5,670 bases of DNA from Christensenella sp. UBA767. GTDB taxonomy: Bacteria; Bacillota; Clostridia; Christensenellales; CAG-917. Positions 1 through 5,670 of the stretch are shown here, piece by piece. Numbering within the stretch: position 1 is the first letter of the stretch; each line of letters opens with the position of its first letter. The notes under the pieces are model-generated. The model was not told where the DNA came from. It ran no database searches and saw only the letters and a list, made by a program, of their open reading frames with translations. The translations under genes and the position numbers were made by a program. Where the stretch lies: assembly GCA_002297185.1 (NCBI GenBank), contig DBJV01000085.1, positions 1 to 5,670 of the forward strand, given 5' to 3'.

Positions 1-58
1 GCCACTTGAACGGACAGCCTAACGTACTTTGGCGTACGTGACTGGACGAGCAAGTGGC
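1..58. repeat. Nested imperfect inverted repeat (58-base foldback)
   Basis: Bases 1-8 (gccacttg) are perfectly complementary to 51-58 (caagtggc). Inside them, 22-27 (acgtac) pair with 34-39 (gtacgt) around a 6-base loop, and a 3-bp helix (15-17 with 42-44) is possible between the two. The whole can fold into one long hairpin with internal loops. It lies about 36 bases past the stop codon of the EF-G-like gene and touches the window edge, so it may extend further left. It could be a structured 3' UTR or attenuator, the end of a small RNA, or a dispersed palindromic repeat. I recognise no RNA family in it and no open reading frame crosses it. Confidence 0.5.
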
Positions 59-73
59 TCTAACACAGTTATT

Positions 74-100
74 CGCTAAATAGCGTTCTTTTTATTATTT
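74..100 (+). terminator. Possible weak plus-strand terminator hairpin
   Basis: A short palindrome (cgcta at 74-78, tagcg at 81-85) is followed on the plus strand by a T-rich run at 86-100. The stem is only 4-5 bp with a very tight loop, so it is weak. On the minus strand, the direction of the EF-G-like gene ending at 95, no T-run follows it, so it does not obviously terminate that gene. It would suit a plus-strand transcript entering from the left, which is not visible here. Confidence 0.22.
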
Positions 101-2161
101 CTTGGCAGATTCCTCTTCGCGTTTCTTCGCATCCGCAATAATCTTATCATTATTCATTGCAGGCACCTCTTCGTAGCGGACGACGTGCATTTCGAACTTA
201 CCGCGACCTTGTGTCATGGAACGAAGATCTGTTGCGTAGCGGAACATTTCTGCTTGCGGAACTTCTGCGGTGATGATTTGCTTGCCGTTTGCCATGTCTG
301 TGCCGAGGATACGACCGCGACGTTTATTCATATCGCCGAGGATATCGCCGAGATACTCATCGGGAACTGTAACCTTTGCCTCAACGATAGGCTCGAGGAA
401 ACACGGACCTGCTGCTGCGATACCGTCTGCATAGGAGAGTTTTGCAGCTGTGACGAACGCGATTTCCTTGCTATCGACGGGGTGATATTTACCGTCGTAA
501 AGCGTTGCTTTGAGGTTGACCATCGGATAACCTGCGAGTACGCCGTGCTTGATAGCCTCACGCAAACCTTTTTCGACTGCGGGGATAAATTGACGAGGAA
601 CTGCGCCGCCGACAACTGCGTCAACGAACTCGAATTCACCGTCAGCCGCACCCGGCTCGTACTTGATGAAAACGTCGCCGTATTGACCTGCGCCACCGGA
701 TTGTTTCTTATGCTTACCTTCTGCTTGAGCGGTCTTGCGGATAGTCTCGCGATATGCAACTCTGGGTTCTTGCCACGTGATGTCGATGCCGAGTTTGCTC
801 TTTACGCGCTTGCACATAATGTCGAGTTGAGCCTCGCCCAAACCGCTGATAAGCACGTCGCCTGTTTCAACGTTCTTTTCAACCTTGAATGTTGCGTCCT
901 CTTCTTGCATCTTGATAAGACCTTGGATGGCTTTTTCTTCGTCCTTAAGAGCCTTAACAGCGTAAGAGATAACGGGTTTCGGGAATTCGATTTTCTCAAA
1001 TTCGATCTTATTGTCTGCAGATGCAACCAAAGTATCGTTGGTGTTGGTATAGACGAGTTTTGCAACAGCGCCGATGTCGCCTGCATTGAGGCAATCGACG
1101 GGTTCTTGCTTTTTGCCCTTGAGGACGTAAAGCGTACCGATCTTTTCGGGCTTGTCAACGCTTACGTTATAAACGGAATCGCCGCTTGAAAGTTTGCCGC
1201 CGAGAACTTTGAAGATAAGAAGTTTTCCGACGTACGGGTCAACGACAGATTTGATAACTTGTGCGGAGAACGGAGCGGACGGATCAACGCCGACTTCGGT
1301 TTCTTTTCCGTCAACGATTGCTTTGATCTTGTGCGCTCTTTGCGGATGCGGCATAAGATCGACGAGTTTGTCCATAAGTCTTGCAACGCCCTTTGAAGTT
1401 TGCGCATTGCCTGCGACGAGCGGAACGAAGATATCGTCTGCGATTGCTTGGTGCAAACCTTTTTGGATCTCTTCATTGGTGAATTGCTCGCCGTCAAAGA
1501 ATTTCATCATAAGTTCTTCGTCGGTCTCTGCAATCATTTCCATGAGCTTGCCGTTGAACTCTTCGACTTCGCCTTGCAAGGATGCAGGAACTGCGATTTC
1601 CCTATTGGTAAGGTCAAATGCCTTGTTGTTGAGTACGTCAACGACGCCGACCATCTTGCCGCCTTCCATAATGGGAAGTTCGATGGGGATAACGCTCTTA
1701 TATTTTGCCATAATCGCTCTTGCGGTGCCCAAGAAATCGCTGTTGTCTTTATCGACAGCATTGACGAAGATAAGAGCGGACACTTTCTTTTCTTGGCAAA
1801 GTTCGAGAGCCTTTTCTGTGCCGACCGTCAAAGAACCGGTTGCGCTCGTAACGACGACTGCGCTGTCTGCAGCGTGCAAAGCAGCAATCATTTCGCCTTC
1901 AAAATCGAAGAAACCTGGAGCGTCGAGGATGTTGATTTTGGTATTGCGATAAAGCGCATAACCGAGCGACAAAGAAATAGATATCTTTCTCTTGACTTCT
2001 TCGTCGTCGTAGTCCATCGTCGAAGTGCCGTCATCGACTTTGCCGAGACGATCGATTGTTTTCGCTTCGAACATCATAGCTTCTGCGAGGGATGTTTTGC
2101 CCTCGCCGGAGTGGCCGATGAGCGCAACGTTGCGGATTGAATCTGTATCAAAAATCTTCAT
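95..2161 (-). CDS. EF-G-like translational GTPase (elongation factor G paralogue)
   Basis: The 688-residue product has the full EF-G domain order: G domain (about 7-275), beta-barrel domain II (about 290-380), domain III (about 393-465), domain IV (about 466-590, with the EF-G-like EGKHKKQSGGAGQYGDV at 481-497) and domain V (about 590-670). A Lys/Glu-rich tail ends the protein. The GTP-binding motifs depart from canonical EF-G: P-loop GHSGEGKT (16-23) instead of GHVDAGKT, G3 DAPGF (80-84) instead of DTPGH, and G4 NAVD (134-137) instead of NKMD. The switch I motif RGITI reads RKISI (58-62). This points to the EF-G-like (EF-G-2) subfamily found beside the true FusA in many Bacillota, not the housekeeping fusA; members are expected to act on the ribosome in the cytoplasm, but their exact role is not settled. 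The start is secure: GAGGT lies 5 bases upstream of ATG, with a good promoter behind it. It stands alone, with no str-operon neighbours (rpsL, rpsG, tuf), which also argues against canonical fusA. Confidence 0.93.
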   Translation of the reverse strand: MKIFDTDSIRNVALIGHSGEGKTSLAEAMMFEAKTIDRLGKVDDGTSTMDYDDEEVKRKISISLSLGYALYRNTKINILDAPGFFDFEGEMIAALHAADSAVVVTSATGSLTVGTEKALELCQEKKVSALIFVNAVDKDNSDFLGTARAIMAKYKSVIPIELPIMEGGKMVGVVDVLNNKAFDLTNREIAVPASLQGEVEEFNGKLMEMIAETDEELMMKFFDGEQFTNEEIQKGLHQAIADDIFVPLVAGNAQTSKGVARLMDKLVDLMPHPQRAHKIKAIVDGKETEVGVDPSAPFSAQVIKSVVDPYVGKLLIFKVLGGKLSSGDSVYNVSVDKPEKIGTLYVLKGKKQEPVDCLNAGDIGAVAKLVYTNTNDTLVASADNKIEFEKIEFPKPVISYAVKALKDEEKAIQGLIKMQEEDATFKVEKNVETGDVLISGLGEAQLDIMCKRVKSKLGIDITWQEPRVAYRETIRKTAQAEGKHKKQSGGAGQYGDVFIKYEPGAADGEFEFVDAVVGGAVPRQFIPAVEKGLREAIKHGVLAGYPMVNLKATLYDGKYHPVDSKEIAFVTAAKLSYADGIAAAGPCFLEPIVEAKVTVPDEYLGDILGDMNKRRGRILGTDMANGKQIITAEVPQAEMFRYATDLRSMTQGRGKFEMHVVRYEEVPAMNNDKIIADAKKREEESAKK

Positions 2162-2189
2162 AATTTACCTCTTTTGAGTAGATATTGAT

Positions 2190-2218
2190 ATTATATAATA
2201 AATTTATAATATTTTCAA
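2190..2218 (-). promoter_or_regulatory. Sigma-A-type promoter of the EF-G-like gene
   Basis: On the minus strand, TTGAAA (-35, bases 2213-2218) and TATAAT (-10, bases 2190-2195) are separated by exactly 17 bases. This predicts transcription starting near 2183 and a leader of about 22 bases, which contains the ribosome-binding site AAGAGGT (2167-2173). The match is near-consensus, suggesting strong vegetative expression. Confidence 0.75.
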
Positions 2219-2394
2219 CTATATTTTTGCCCCGATAGCGCGCAAATAAAGCATTTTGTCCGATACAATCGATTAGATTGCGGAAAAAAAATTTTACAAC
2301 CACTGTTCCCCTTTTACTCCATAAGAAAAACCGCCTCGTTAGAATATCGATTTTTCAAAATTGCGCATTTATCAAATCGAATTAATTATGCATT

Positions 2395-2423
2395 TTTTTG
2401 TCATAAACTCGCTTTTTGTCATA
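2395..2423 (+). repeat. Short direct repeat before murI
   Basis: The 11-mer tttttgtcata occurs at 2395-2405 and again at 2413-2423, an 18-base period, directly before the murI start. The two copies overlap the tentative -35 and -10 region. They could be a tandem operator or simple sequence slippage in AT-rich DNA; no known regulator motif is recognised. Confidence 0.35.
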
Positions 2424-2427
2424 TATA
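2398..2427 (+). promoter_or_regulatory. Tentative promoter of murI
   Basis: TTGTCA (2398-2403) and TATATA (2422-2427) are 18 bases apart on the plus strand. If used, transcription would begin at about 2434, on the GTG start codon itself, giving a nearly leaderless mRNA. That would fit the lack of any Shine-Dalgarno sequence. The area is AT-rich, so chance matches are likely. An alternative pair is TTGCGC (2361-2366) with TAATTA (2383-2388), 16 bases apart. Confidence 0.3.
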
Positions 2428-2433
2428 TGCATC

Positions 2434-3135
2434 GTGTCGGTTATCGGAGTGTATGACAGCGGAATAGGCGGACTTACAACGCTCGCCGTTTTGAAAACAA
2501 AATTCAAGACGGACGACATTTTCTATTATGCGGACAACGCAAACCACCCTTTCGGCTCAAAATCAAAAGAGGAATTGCAACAAATCATATCGAACGCAAT
2601 CGCAAAAATGAAAAAGCATTGCGACATAGTGGTGCTTGCCTGCAACACGGCGTCCACGGCATATAACGAAAGCGGCGTAATTCGCCTTTTGCCCCCGTTA
2701 GATTGTCAAAATCCGAATGAAACGCTGCTTATGGCAACCGAAAGCACGCTCTCGAATACGGACACCAACGGAATAAAAACCGCAGAAACGCCCGAACTTG
2801 CCTCTCTCGTCGAAATTCAAGCCTCGATAAACCAAATCAAAGGCAATCTCGACATGTCGACACTTCGTACGTATCTAAAAATCCGCTTGTATAAATTCAG
2901 AGGCGTAAAAAGAGTTATTCTCGGTTGCTCACATTACCCTTATTGCAAAGACGAGATAAAACGCATACTCGGAGACATCGAATTTATCGACGGAAACGAC
3001 AACCTGATAAAATCTCTGACAAAGGCACGCCCTGACGGCTTTGGTAGCGGCAAAATTACGTTCTCTTTCAGCGGTCAAAACGAAACAAACAAGTATAAAA
3101 ACATACTCGATATTCTTTTGAAACAATCAAATTGA
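2434..3135 (+). CDS. murI: Glutamate racemase
   Basis: MurI interconverts L- and D-glutamate without cofactor in the cytoplasm, supplying D-glutamate for the second residue of the peptidoglycan stem peptide. The two-lobe Asp/Glu racemase pattern is clear: GVYDSGIGG near the N-terminus, HPFGSKS, ACNTAS with the first catalytic Cys (residue 70), LVE with the conserved Glu (127), and GCSHYP with the second catalytic Cys (165) and adjacent His (167). At 233 residues it is shorter than the usual 260-285, and the segment between ACNTAS and the next strand lacks the usual proline/glycine loop. I chose GTG at 2434 because it puts three residues before the conserved IGVYDSG strand. An in-frame TTG at 2416 is the only other upstream option, after a stop at 2404-2406. 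Neither start has a visible Shine-Dalgarno. All key catalytic residues remain, so activity is likely. It converges on gpr, 19 bases away. Confidence 0.9.
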   Translation: MSVIGVYDSGIGGLTTLAVLKTKFKTDDIFYYADNANHPFGSKSKEELQQIISNAIAKMKKHCDIVVLACNTASTAYNESGVIRLLPPLDCQNPNETLLMATESTLSNTDTNGIKTAETPELASLVEIQASINQIKGNLDMSTLRTYLKIRLYKFRGVKRVILGCSHYPYCKDEIKRILGDIEFIDGNDNLIKSLTKARPDGFGSGKITFSFSGQNETNKYKNILDILLKQSN

Positions 3136-3154
3136 GCCTATTAGATTGCCGATT

Positions 3155-4027
3155 TTATGCAAACGCGCTATTTAGCGCGCTTGCAATCGTTTTCGAGCAA
3201 AGCGACACGAGATAATCCACGTCTTTGGGAGCGACGACGAGATTGGAAAGTGCCTCGTCCGCCATTTTTTGTCGCAAAGAAAACTCGTTTATATCCCCAT
3301 TTTCATCTTGCAGATAATCCTTCAAAAACGAATATATGCTCGTACGCAAAGACAGCATCATAGGCACGCCTATACATATCGTCGGTACGCCTAAAACGCT
3401 TTTGTCTATACGCTCTTTATCCTGCCCCACTCCGCTCCCCGGCGATATTCCGCTGTTGGATATTTGAAAGGAACATCCCAGTCTTTTTGCAGAACTCGTA
3501 GCAAGCGCGTCAATGAGAATCACAACGCTCGGATTGATTTTGTCCGTGATTGCGGACACAATTTTGGACGTCTGCATCCCCGTAGTGCCGAGAACACCCG
3601 GCGATATTGCACAAAGTTTGGCTTTTGCGGCGGTATCGTTTGCCCTTGCGACGTTTATTTGCGCCACGACGCTATCTCCCAAAGCGTCGGACACAATATT
3701 TCTGTTGCCAAGTCCCACTATAAGTATGGGAGCGGATTTTTTCACTATTCCTACAAGTTCGCTCACGCAATTTGCAATTTGATTTGACAAATAACTCATC
3801 GTCGTTTTGCCCTCAAGAACGCTCTTTTTGCAATCGAGCGTTATATAAACGCCCCTTTCTCTTCCGATTTTCTGCGCAAGTTCCAAACTTTTGACGTTGA
3901 TAACTCGCTTTTCTATGCCGTAAGAGAGTTTTTTCTGCGTGGCGAAAGTGCCTAAATCCATTCCTTCCGCGCTTTCCACCGCCATATCGGTTACGTAATA
4001 GTCGTTAATCATAATATTATTGTGCAT
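3155..4027 (-). CDS. gpr: GPR endopeptidase (spore germination protease)
   Basis: GPR is an aspartic-type protease, family A25. It is made as a zymogen in the forespore and, during germination, degrades the small acid-soluble proteins that protect spore DNA. Recognisable blocks are VTDMAVES (12-19), resembling the N-terminal self-processing site of the zymogen; LIVGLGN (102-108); SDALG (113-117); SPGVLGTTGMQT (142-153); IDALATSSAKRLG (172-184); SNSGISPGSGVG (190-201); LGVP (212-215); and a C-terminal APKDVD block. Asp114 and Asp173 fall where I recall the catalytic pair of the Bacillus enzyme (Asp127 and Asp193 in B. megaterium). At 290 residues it is shorter than the about 370 of Bacillus; the shortening appears to lie mostly between the LGVP block and the C-terminal block. 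An in-frame TGA lies five codons upstream of ATG 4027; ATG at 4012 is an alternative. No Shine-Dalgarno precedes either. Divergence from rpsT matches Bacillus gene order. Its presence implies a sporulating organism. Confidence 0.94.
   Translation of the reverse strand: MHNNIMINDYYVTDMAVESAEGMDLGTFATQKKLSYGIEKRVINVKSLELAQKIGRERGVYITLDCKKSVLEGKTTMSYLSNQIANCVSELVGIVKKSAPILIVGLGNRNIVSDALGDSVVAQINVARANDTAAKAKLCAISPGVLGTTGMQTSKIVSAITDKINPSVVILIDALATSSAKRLGCSFQISNSGISPGSGVGQDKERIDKSVLGVPTICIGVPMMLSLRTSIYSFLKDYLQDENGDINEFSLRQKMADEALSNLVVAPKDVDYLVSLCSKTIASALNSAFA
3158..3185. terminator. Strong hairpin between convergent murI and gpr
   Basis: Bases 3158-3170 pair with 3173-3185 in 12 of 13 positions (one A-C mismatch), centred on a TT, including the GC-rich run cgcgcta/tagcgcg. 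It starts one base inside the gpr stop codon, so the stem encodes the last gpr codons. On the plus strand only a TTTT (3190-3193) follows after four bases, and on the minus strand the sequence after it is A-rich. It is therefore not a classical intrinsic terminator in either direction. Its position suggests it stabilises or ends both convergent transcripts. Confidence 0.38.
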
Positions 4028-4038
4028 ATTCGCAAAAA

Positions 4039-4068
4039 ATCAATGCAAAACGGTTGCAAGTTTTATTC
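4039..4068 (-). promoter_or_regulatory. Tentative sigma-G-like promoter of gpr
   Basis: On the minus strand GAATA (bases 4064-4068) fits the sigma-G -35 pattern. Eighteen bases later CATTGAT (bases 4039-4045) matches only the first half of the CATnnTA-type -10. Bacillus gpr is transcribed by sigma-G (and sigma-F), which is why I looked for this. The predicted start near 4032 would leave almost no leader before ATG 4027, or about 20 bases before ATG 4012. It overlaps the -35 of the divergent rpsT promoter. Confidence 0.25.
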
Positions 4069-4082
4069 GATTATGCTAATAT
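4054..4082 (+). promoter_or_regulatory. Sigma-A-type promoter of rpsT with extended -10
   Basis: TTGCAA (-35, 4054-4059) and TAATAT (-10, 4077-4082) are exactly 17 bases apart. TG at 4074-4075, one base before the -10 hexamer, forms an extended -10. Transcription should begin near 4089, giving a leader of about 36 bases that carries the GAGGAG ribosome-binding site (4113-4118). This fits the strong constitutive expression expected of a ribosomal protein gene. Confidence 0.72.
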
Positions 4083-4124
4083 ATCAAAGATATTTAGTCA
4101 GTACAAAAGTACGAGGAGAAAAAT

Positions 4125-4391
4125 ATGCCAAATATTAAGTCAGCAAAAAAGAGAGTTATCACATCTGAAAAGAGAAACGAAATCAACACCGCAAAAAAAG
4201 CACGTGTTAAAACCGCTGTAAAGAAATACAACGCAGCAATCGAGGCAAAAGACGTCGCTCTTGCAGAGAAACTCCTTCCCGAAACGATTTCCGTAATTGA
4301 TTGCGCATACAAAGACGGCATCTACAAAAAGAACACCGTTGCAAGAAAGAAAGCAACTCTTTGCCGCGCACTCGACGCAATCAAAGCATAA
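4125..4391 (+). CDS. rpsT: 30S ribosomal protein S20
   Basis: S20 is a primary 16S rRNA-binding protein that helps assemble the lower body of the 30S subunit. The 88-residue product has the usual length and signature: MPNIKSAKKRV at the start, strong enrichment in Lys, Ala and Arg throughout, and the C-terminal block YKKNTVARKKATLCRAL, all consistent with the three-helix S20 bundle. The ATG is supported by GAGGAG at 4113-4118, six bases upstream, and by a strong promoter. It is a single-gene transcription unit closed by an intrinsic terminator 20 bases after the stop. It is divergent from gpr, an adjacency also known from Bacillus; the holA gene often next to rpsT is not on either side here. 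Two cysteines in the C-terminal half are slightly unusual but not disruptive. Confidence 0.97.
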   Translation: MPNIKSAKKRVITSEKRNEINTAKKARVKTAVKKYNAAIEAKDVALAEKLLPETISVIDCAYKDGIYKKNTVARKKATLCRALDAIKA

Positions 4392-4410
4392 CTAAAAATC
4401 GTCTCATTTA

Positions 4411-4439
4411 AAAGACTGTTCGTCGAACAGTCTTTTTTT
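4411..4439 (+). terminator. Intrinsic terminator of rpsT
   Basis: An uninterrupted 11-bp stem (4411-4421 with 4425-4435, core agactgttc/gaacagtct) closes on a 3-base loop, and a seven-T run occupies 4433-4439. This is a textbook Rho-independent terminator for rpsT. Read from the minus strand, the same stem is followed by TTTAAATG, so it may also help end the convergent subtilase transcript, less efficiently. Confidence 0.93.
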
Positions 4440-4477
4440 CGTTACTATTTTTTGCGGAAATTTTGCTATTTTGTCGA

Positions 4478-5670
4478 TTATTTTACGTTTCTCTTCTTCA
4501 CCGCAAGCACGACGAAAACAATGATTACTGCAAGCACTATTCCCGTACCTGCGACAATTGTAAATATCTCCAAAGATTCCAAGGCGCGCTCTTTTGCGAT
4601 TTCTTCCTCGAAATCGACGACGAATTCCTTTCCGAACTGATTGTTTATTCTCACCGTAACGACCGTGCGGCGATTATCCTCAAATGTATATTTGAAAGTC
4701 TTTCCCTCGCTCATCAGTTGTCCGTCAACAAACCAATATATATGCGTATAGTCGGATATTGCGGACAATTCCACGTCGGATATTGCAAACTCGTATTCCA
4801 CTCCCGTGCGGATTTGCGAGCCTGTAAGCAGGTTGCCGTCGGTATCGGTTGCATTAAGTTCCAAATTTCTCACAAACGACGAATTGAAATCTATATAATC
4901 TACGACGATTTTGACAAGTTCCGCAGTTTCGGCGTATTGCACGTCGCCTATCGTCGCGCGCCATATAGCCGTGATTCTTGTCGAATACACTTCGTTTTTC
5001 GGCGTATAAACGAACTCTGCACCCTCGCCAATCTCGTCTCCGAGACTATCGTCGTCATTAACCTCATACCAAGTTACGCTGCCGTCCTCTGCATTGAAGG
5101 ATGCGCTTTGCATCTTAAGTTGCAATTTGATGGGCTTTACGTTGTTCATTCTCTGCTCGAGACCGCCCTCGCTGTCCTCGCAAAGGGATATTTTCACAGC
5201 CGCCTCTTTGTTCTCGACAAGTTTGCACATATCGAAAGCGTCGTATTTTTCGCTTGTCAGCGTTTTGACGACGGAATCTTTTTCAACCGCCGCACGCACT
5301 TCTTTTGCAAGTTCAGTCGGAGTAAGTTCATCGGCGCCCGGATTTGCGTTTGCATACGCTCTGCTCTTGAGCAATCTAAGTGCCGCTCCAAAAGCCACGA
5401 CGGGTGACGCCATACTCGTGCCTGACATCTCAATGTATCCGTCCTTCCCCTTGCCGTTCGCGCTCATTAAATTTGTACCCGGAGCGCAAACATCATACAC
5501 CGAGCCGTAATTTGAAGTGCTTGAAAGCACTTTCCCGTTTTCGCTCTTGGTATAATTCATTACGCCTATAACGTTGGAACTTGCACCCGGATAATATGCT
5601 GCCAAATCGGAATTTGCACTACTATTACCTGCCGCGGCAACAAGAACTGCATTTTTCGCTTGCGTTGCCG
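4478..5670 (-). CDS. S8 (subtilisin-like) serine protease, membrane-anchored, C-terminal part
   Basis: The reading frame stays open to the window edge, so the N-terminus is missing; 396 complete residues are visible. The first about 115 form the C-terminal half of a subtilase catalytic domain: AAAGNSS with the oxyanion-hole Asn (visible residue 15), YYPGASSNVIGV, SNYGSVYDVCAPGTNL, and GTSMASPVVAFGAAL with the nucleophilic Ser (visible residue 85). The Asp and His of the triad must lie upstream, outside the window. Two beta-sandwich-like modules of Ig/PKD type seem to follow (about 170-257 and 260-355). A hydrophobic helix at about 368-390 and a short basic tail, KKRNVK, form a C-terminal membrane anchor. 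No LPxTG motif precedes it, so sortase attachment is unlikely. A secreted enzyme tethered to the outer face of the membrane is inferred; the substrate is unknown. The TTG at 5603-5605 is an internal Leu codon, not the start. It converges with rpsT. Confidence 0.93.
   Translation of the reverse strand, partial: ATQAKNAVLVAAAGNSSANSDLAAYYPGASSNVIGVMNYTKSENGKVLSSTSNYGSVYDVCAPGTNLMSANGKGKDGYIEMSGTSMASPVVAFGAALRLLKSRAYANANPGADELTPTELAKEVRAAVEKDSVVKTLTSEKYDAFDMCKLVENKEAAVKISLCEDSEGGLEQRMNNVKPIKLQLKMQSASFNAEDGSVTWYEVNDDDSLGDEIGEGAEFVYTPKNEVYSTRITAIWRATIGDVQYAETAELVKIVVDYIDFNSSFVRNLELNATDTDGNLLTGSQIRTGVEYEFAISDVELSAISDYTHIYWFVDGQLMSEGKTFKYTFEDNRRTVVTVRINNQFGKEFVVDFEEEIAKERALESLEIFTIVAGTGIVLAVIIVFVVLAVKKRNVK

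Noticed and set aside
185..1189. Long open frame on the plus strand, 334 codons, opposite the EF-G-like gene
   Set aside because: It is antisense to a well-conserved gene, Cys-rich with no recognisable motif, and owes its openness to the codon bias of the true gene.
2266..2280. Small hairpin caatc/gattg in the fusA-murI gap
   Set aside because: Only 5 bp, followed by an A-run on the plus strand and no T-run on the minus strand; neither terminator nor recognisable operator.
2272..3149. The 10-mer attagattgc occurs at 2272-2281 and 3140-3149, flanking murI like a target-site duplication
   Set aside because: About a dozen repeated 10-mers are expected by chance in a window this size, and there are no inverted repeats or transposase to support mobility.
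74..3179. Shared 12-base palindromic core near 74-85 and 3166-3177, at the ends of two genes
   Set aside because: Flanking bases differ and a 12-mer shared across both strands is expected once or twice by chance; not enough for a repeat family.
4463..5407. Open frame on the plus strand, 314 codons, opposite the subtilase gene
   Set aside because: It matches no family, has an unnatural Cys/His/Arg-rich composition, and overlaps a clear S8 protease in antisense.
5603..5605. TTG as a possible start of the subtilase gene
   Set aside because: The frame continues upstream with the conserved AAAGNS oxyanion block, so this codon is an internal leucine and the gene extends beyond the window.

Overview
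The window looks like chromosomal DNA from an endospore-forming, low-to-mid GC Bacillota, most likely a gut-type Clostridia lineage. The main evidence is a germination protease gene (gpr) lying divergent from rpsT, a neighbourhood known from Bacillota. Supporting evidence is a clostridial-style EF-G paralogue, AT-rich intergenic DNA with sigma-A-like promoters, and a membrane-anchored subtilase. I cannot name the species. There is no tRNA, rRNA, CRISPR array or recognisable insertion sequence.

Layout from left to right. Bases 1-94 are non-coding and hold a nested inverted repeat (1-58) and a short hairpin with a T-rich tail. Bases 95-2161 (minus) encode a 688-residue EF-G-like translational GTPase with altered GTP-binding motifs. 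It has a clear Shine-Dalgarno sequence and a near-consensus promoter. The 272-base gap up to 2433 separates it from the divergent murI (2434-3135, plus), a short glutamate racemase. It holds the fusA-type promoter and a tentative murI promoter; I see no gene or structured RNA in it. murI converges with gpr (3155-4027, minus), leaving only 19 bases between stop codons, and a strong hairpin lies over the last gpr codons. gpr and rpsT (4125-4391, plus) are divergent and share a 97-base promoter region. rpsT ends in a textbook intrinsic terminator (4411-4439). It converges with a subtilisin-like serine protease gene (4478 to beyond 5670, minus), whose N-terminal part lies outside the window.

Functionally these are separate transcription units, not an operon: translation (EF-G-like protein, S20), peptidoglycan precursor supply (D-glutamate from MurI), spore germination (GPR degrades small acid-soluble spore proteins) and an extracellular membrane-anchored protease. 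I found no convincing new multi-gene system. The points most worth a second look are the left-edge inverted repeat, the degenerate G motifs of the EF-G paralogue, the shortened racemase with its unusual start region, and the duplicated beta-sandwich-like modules of the subtilase.
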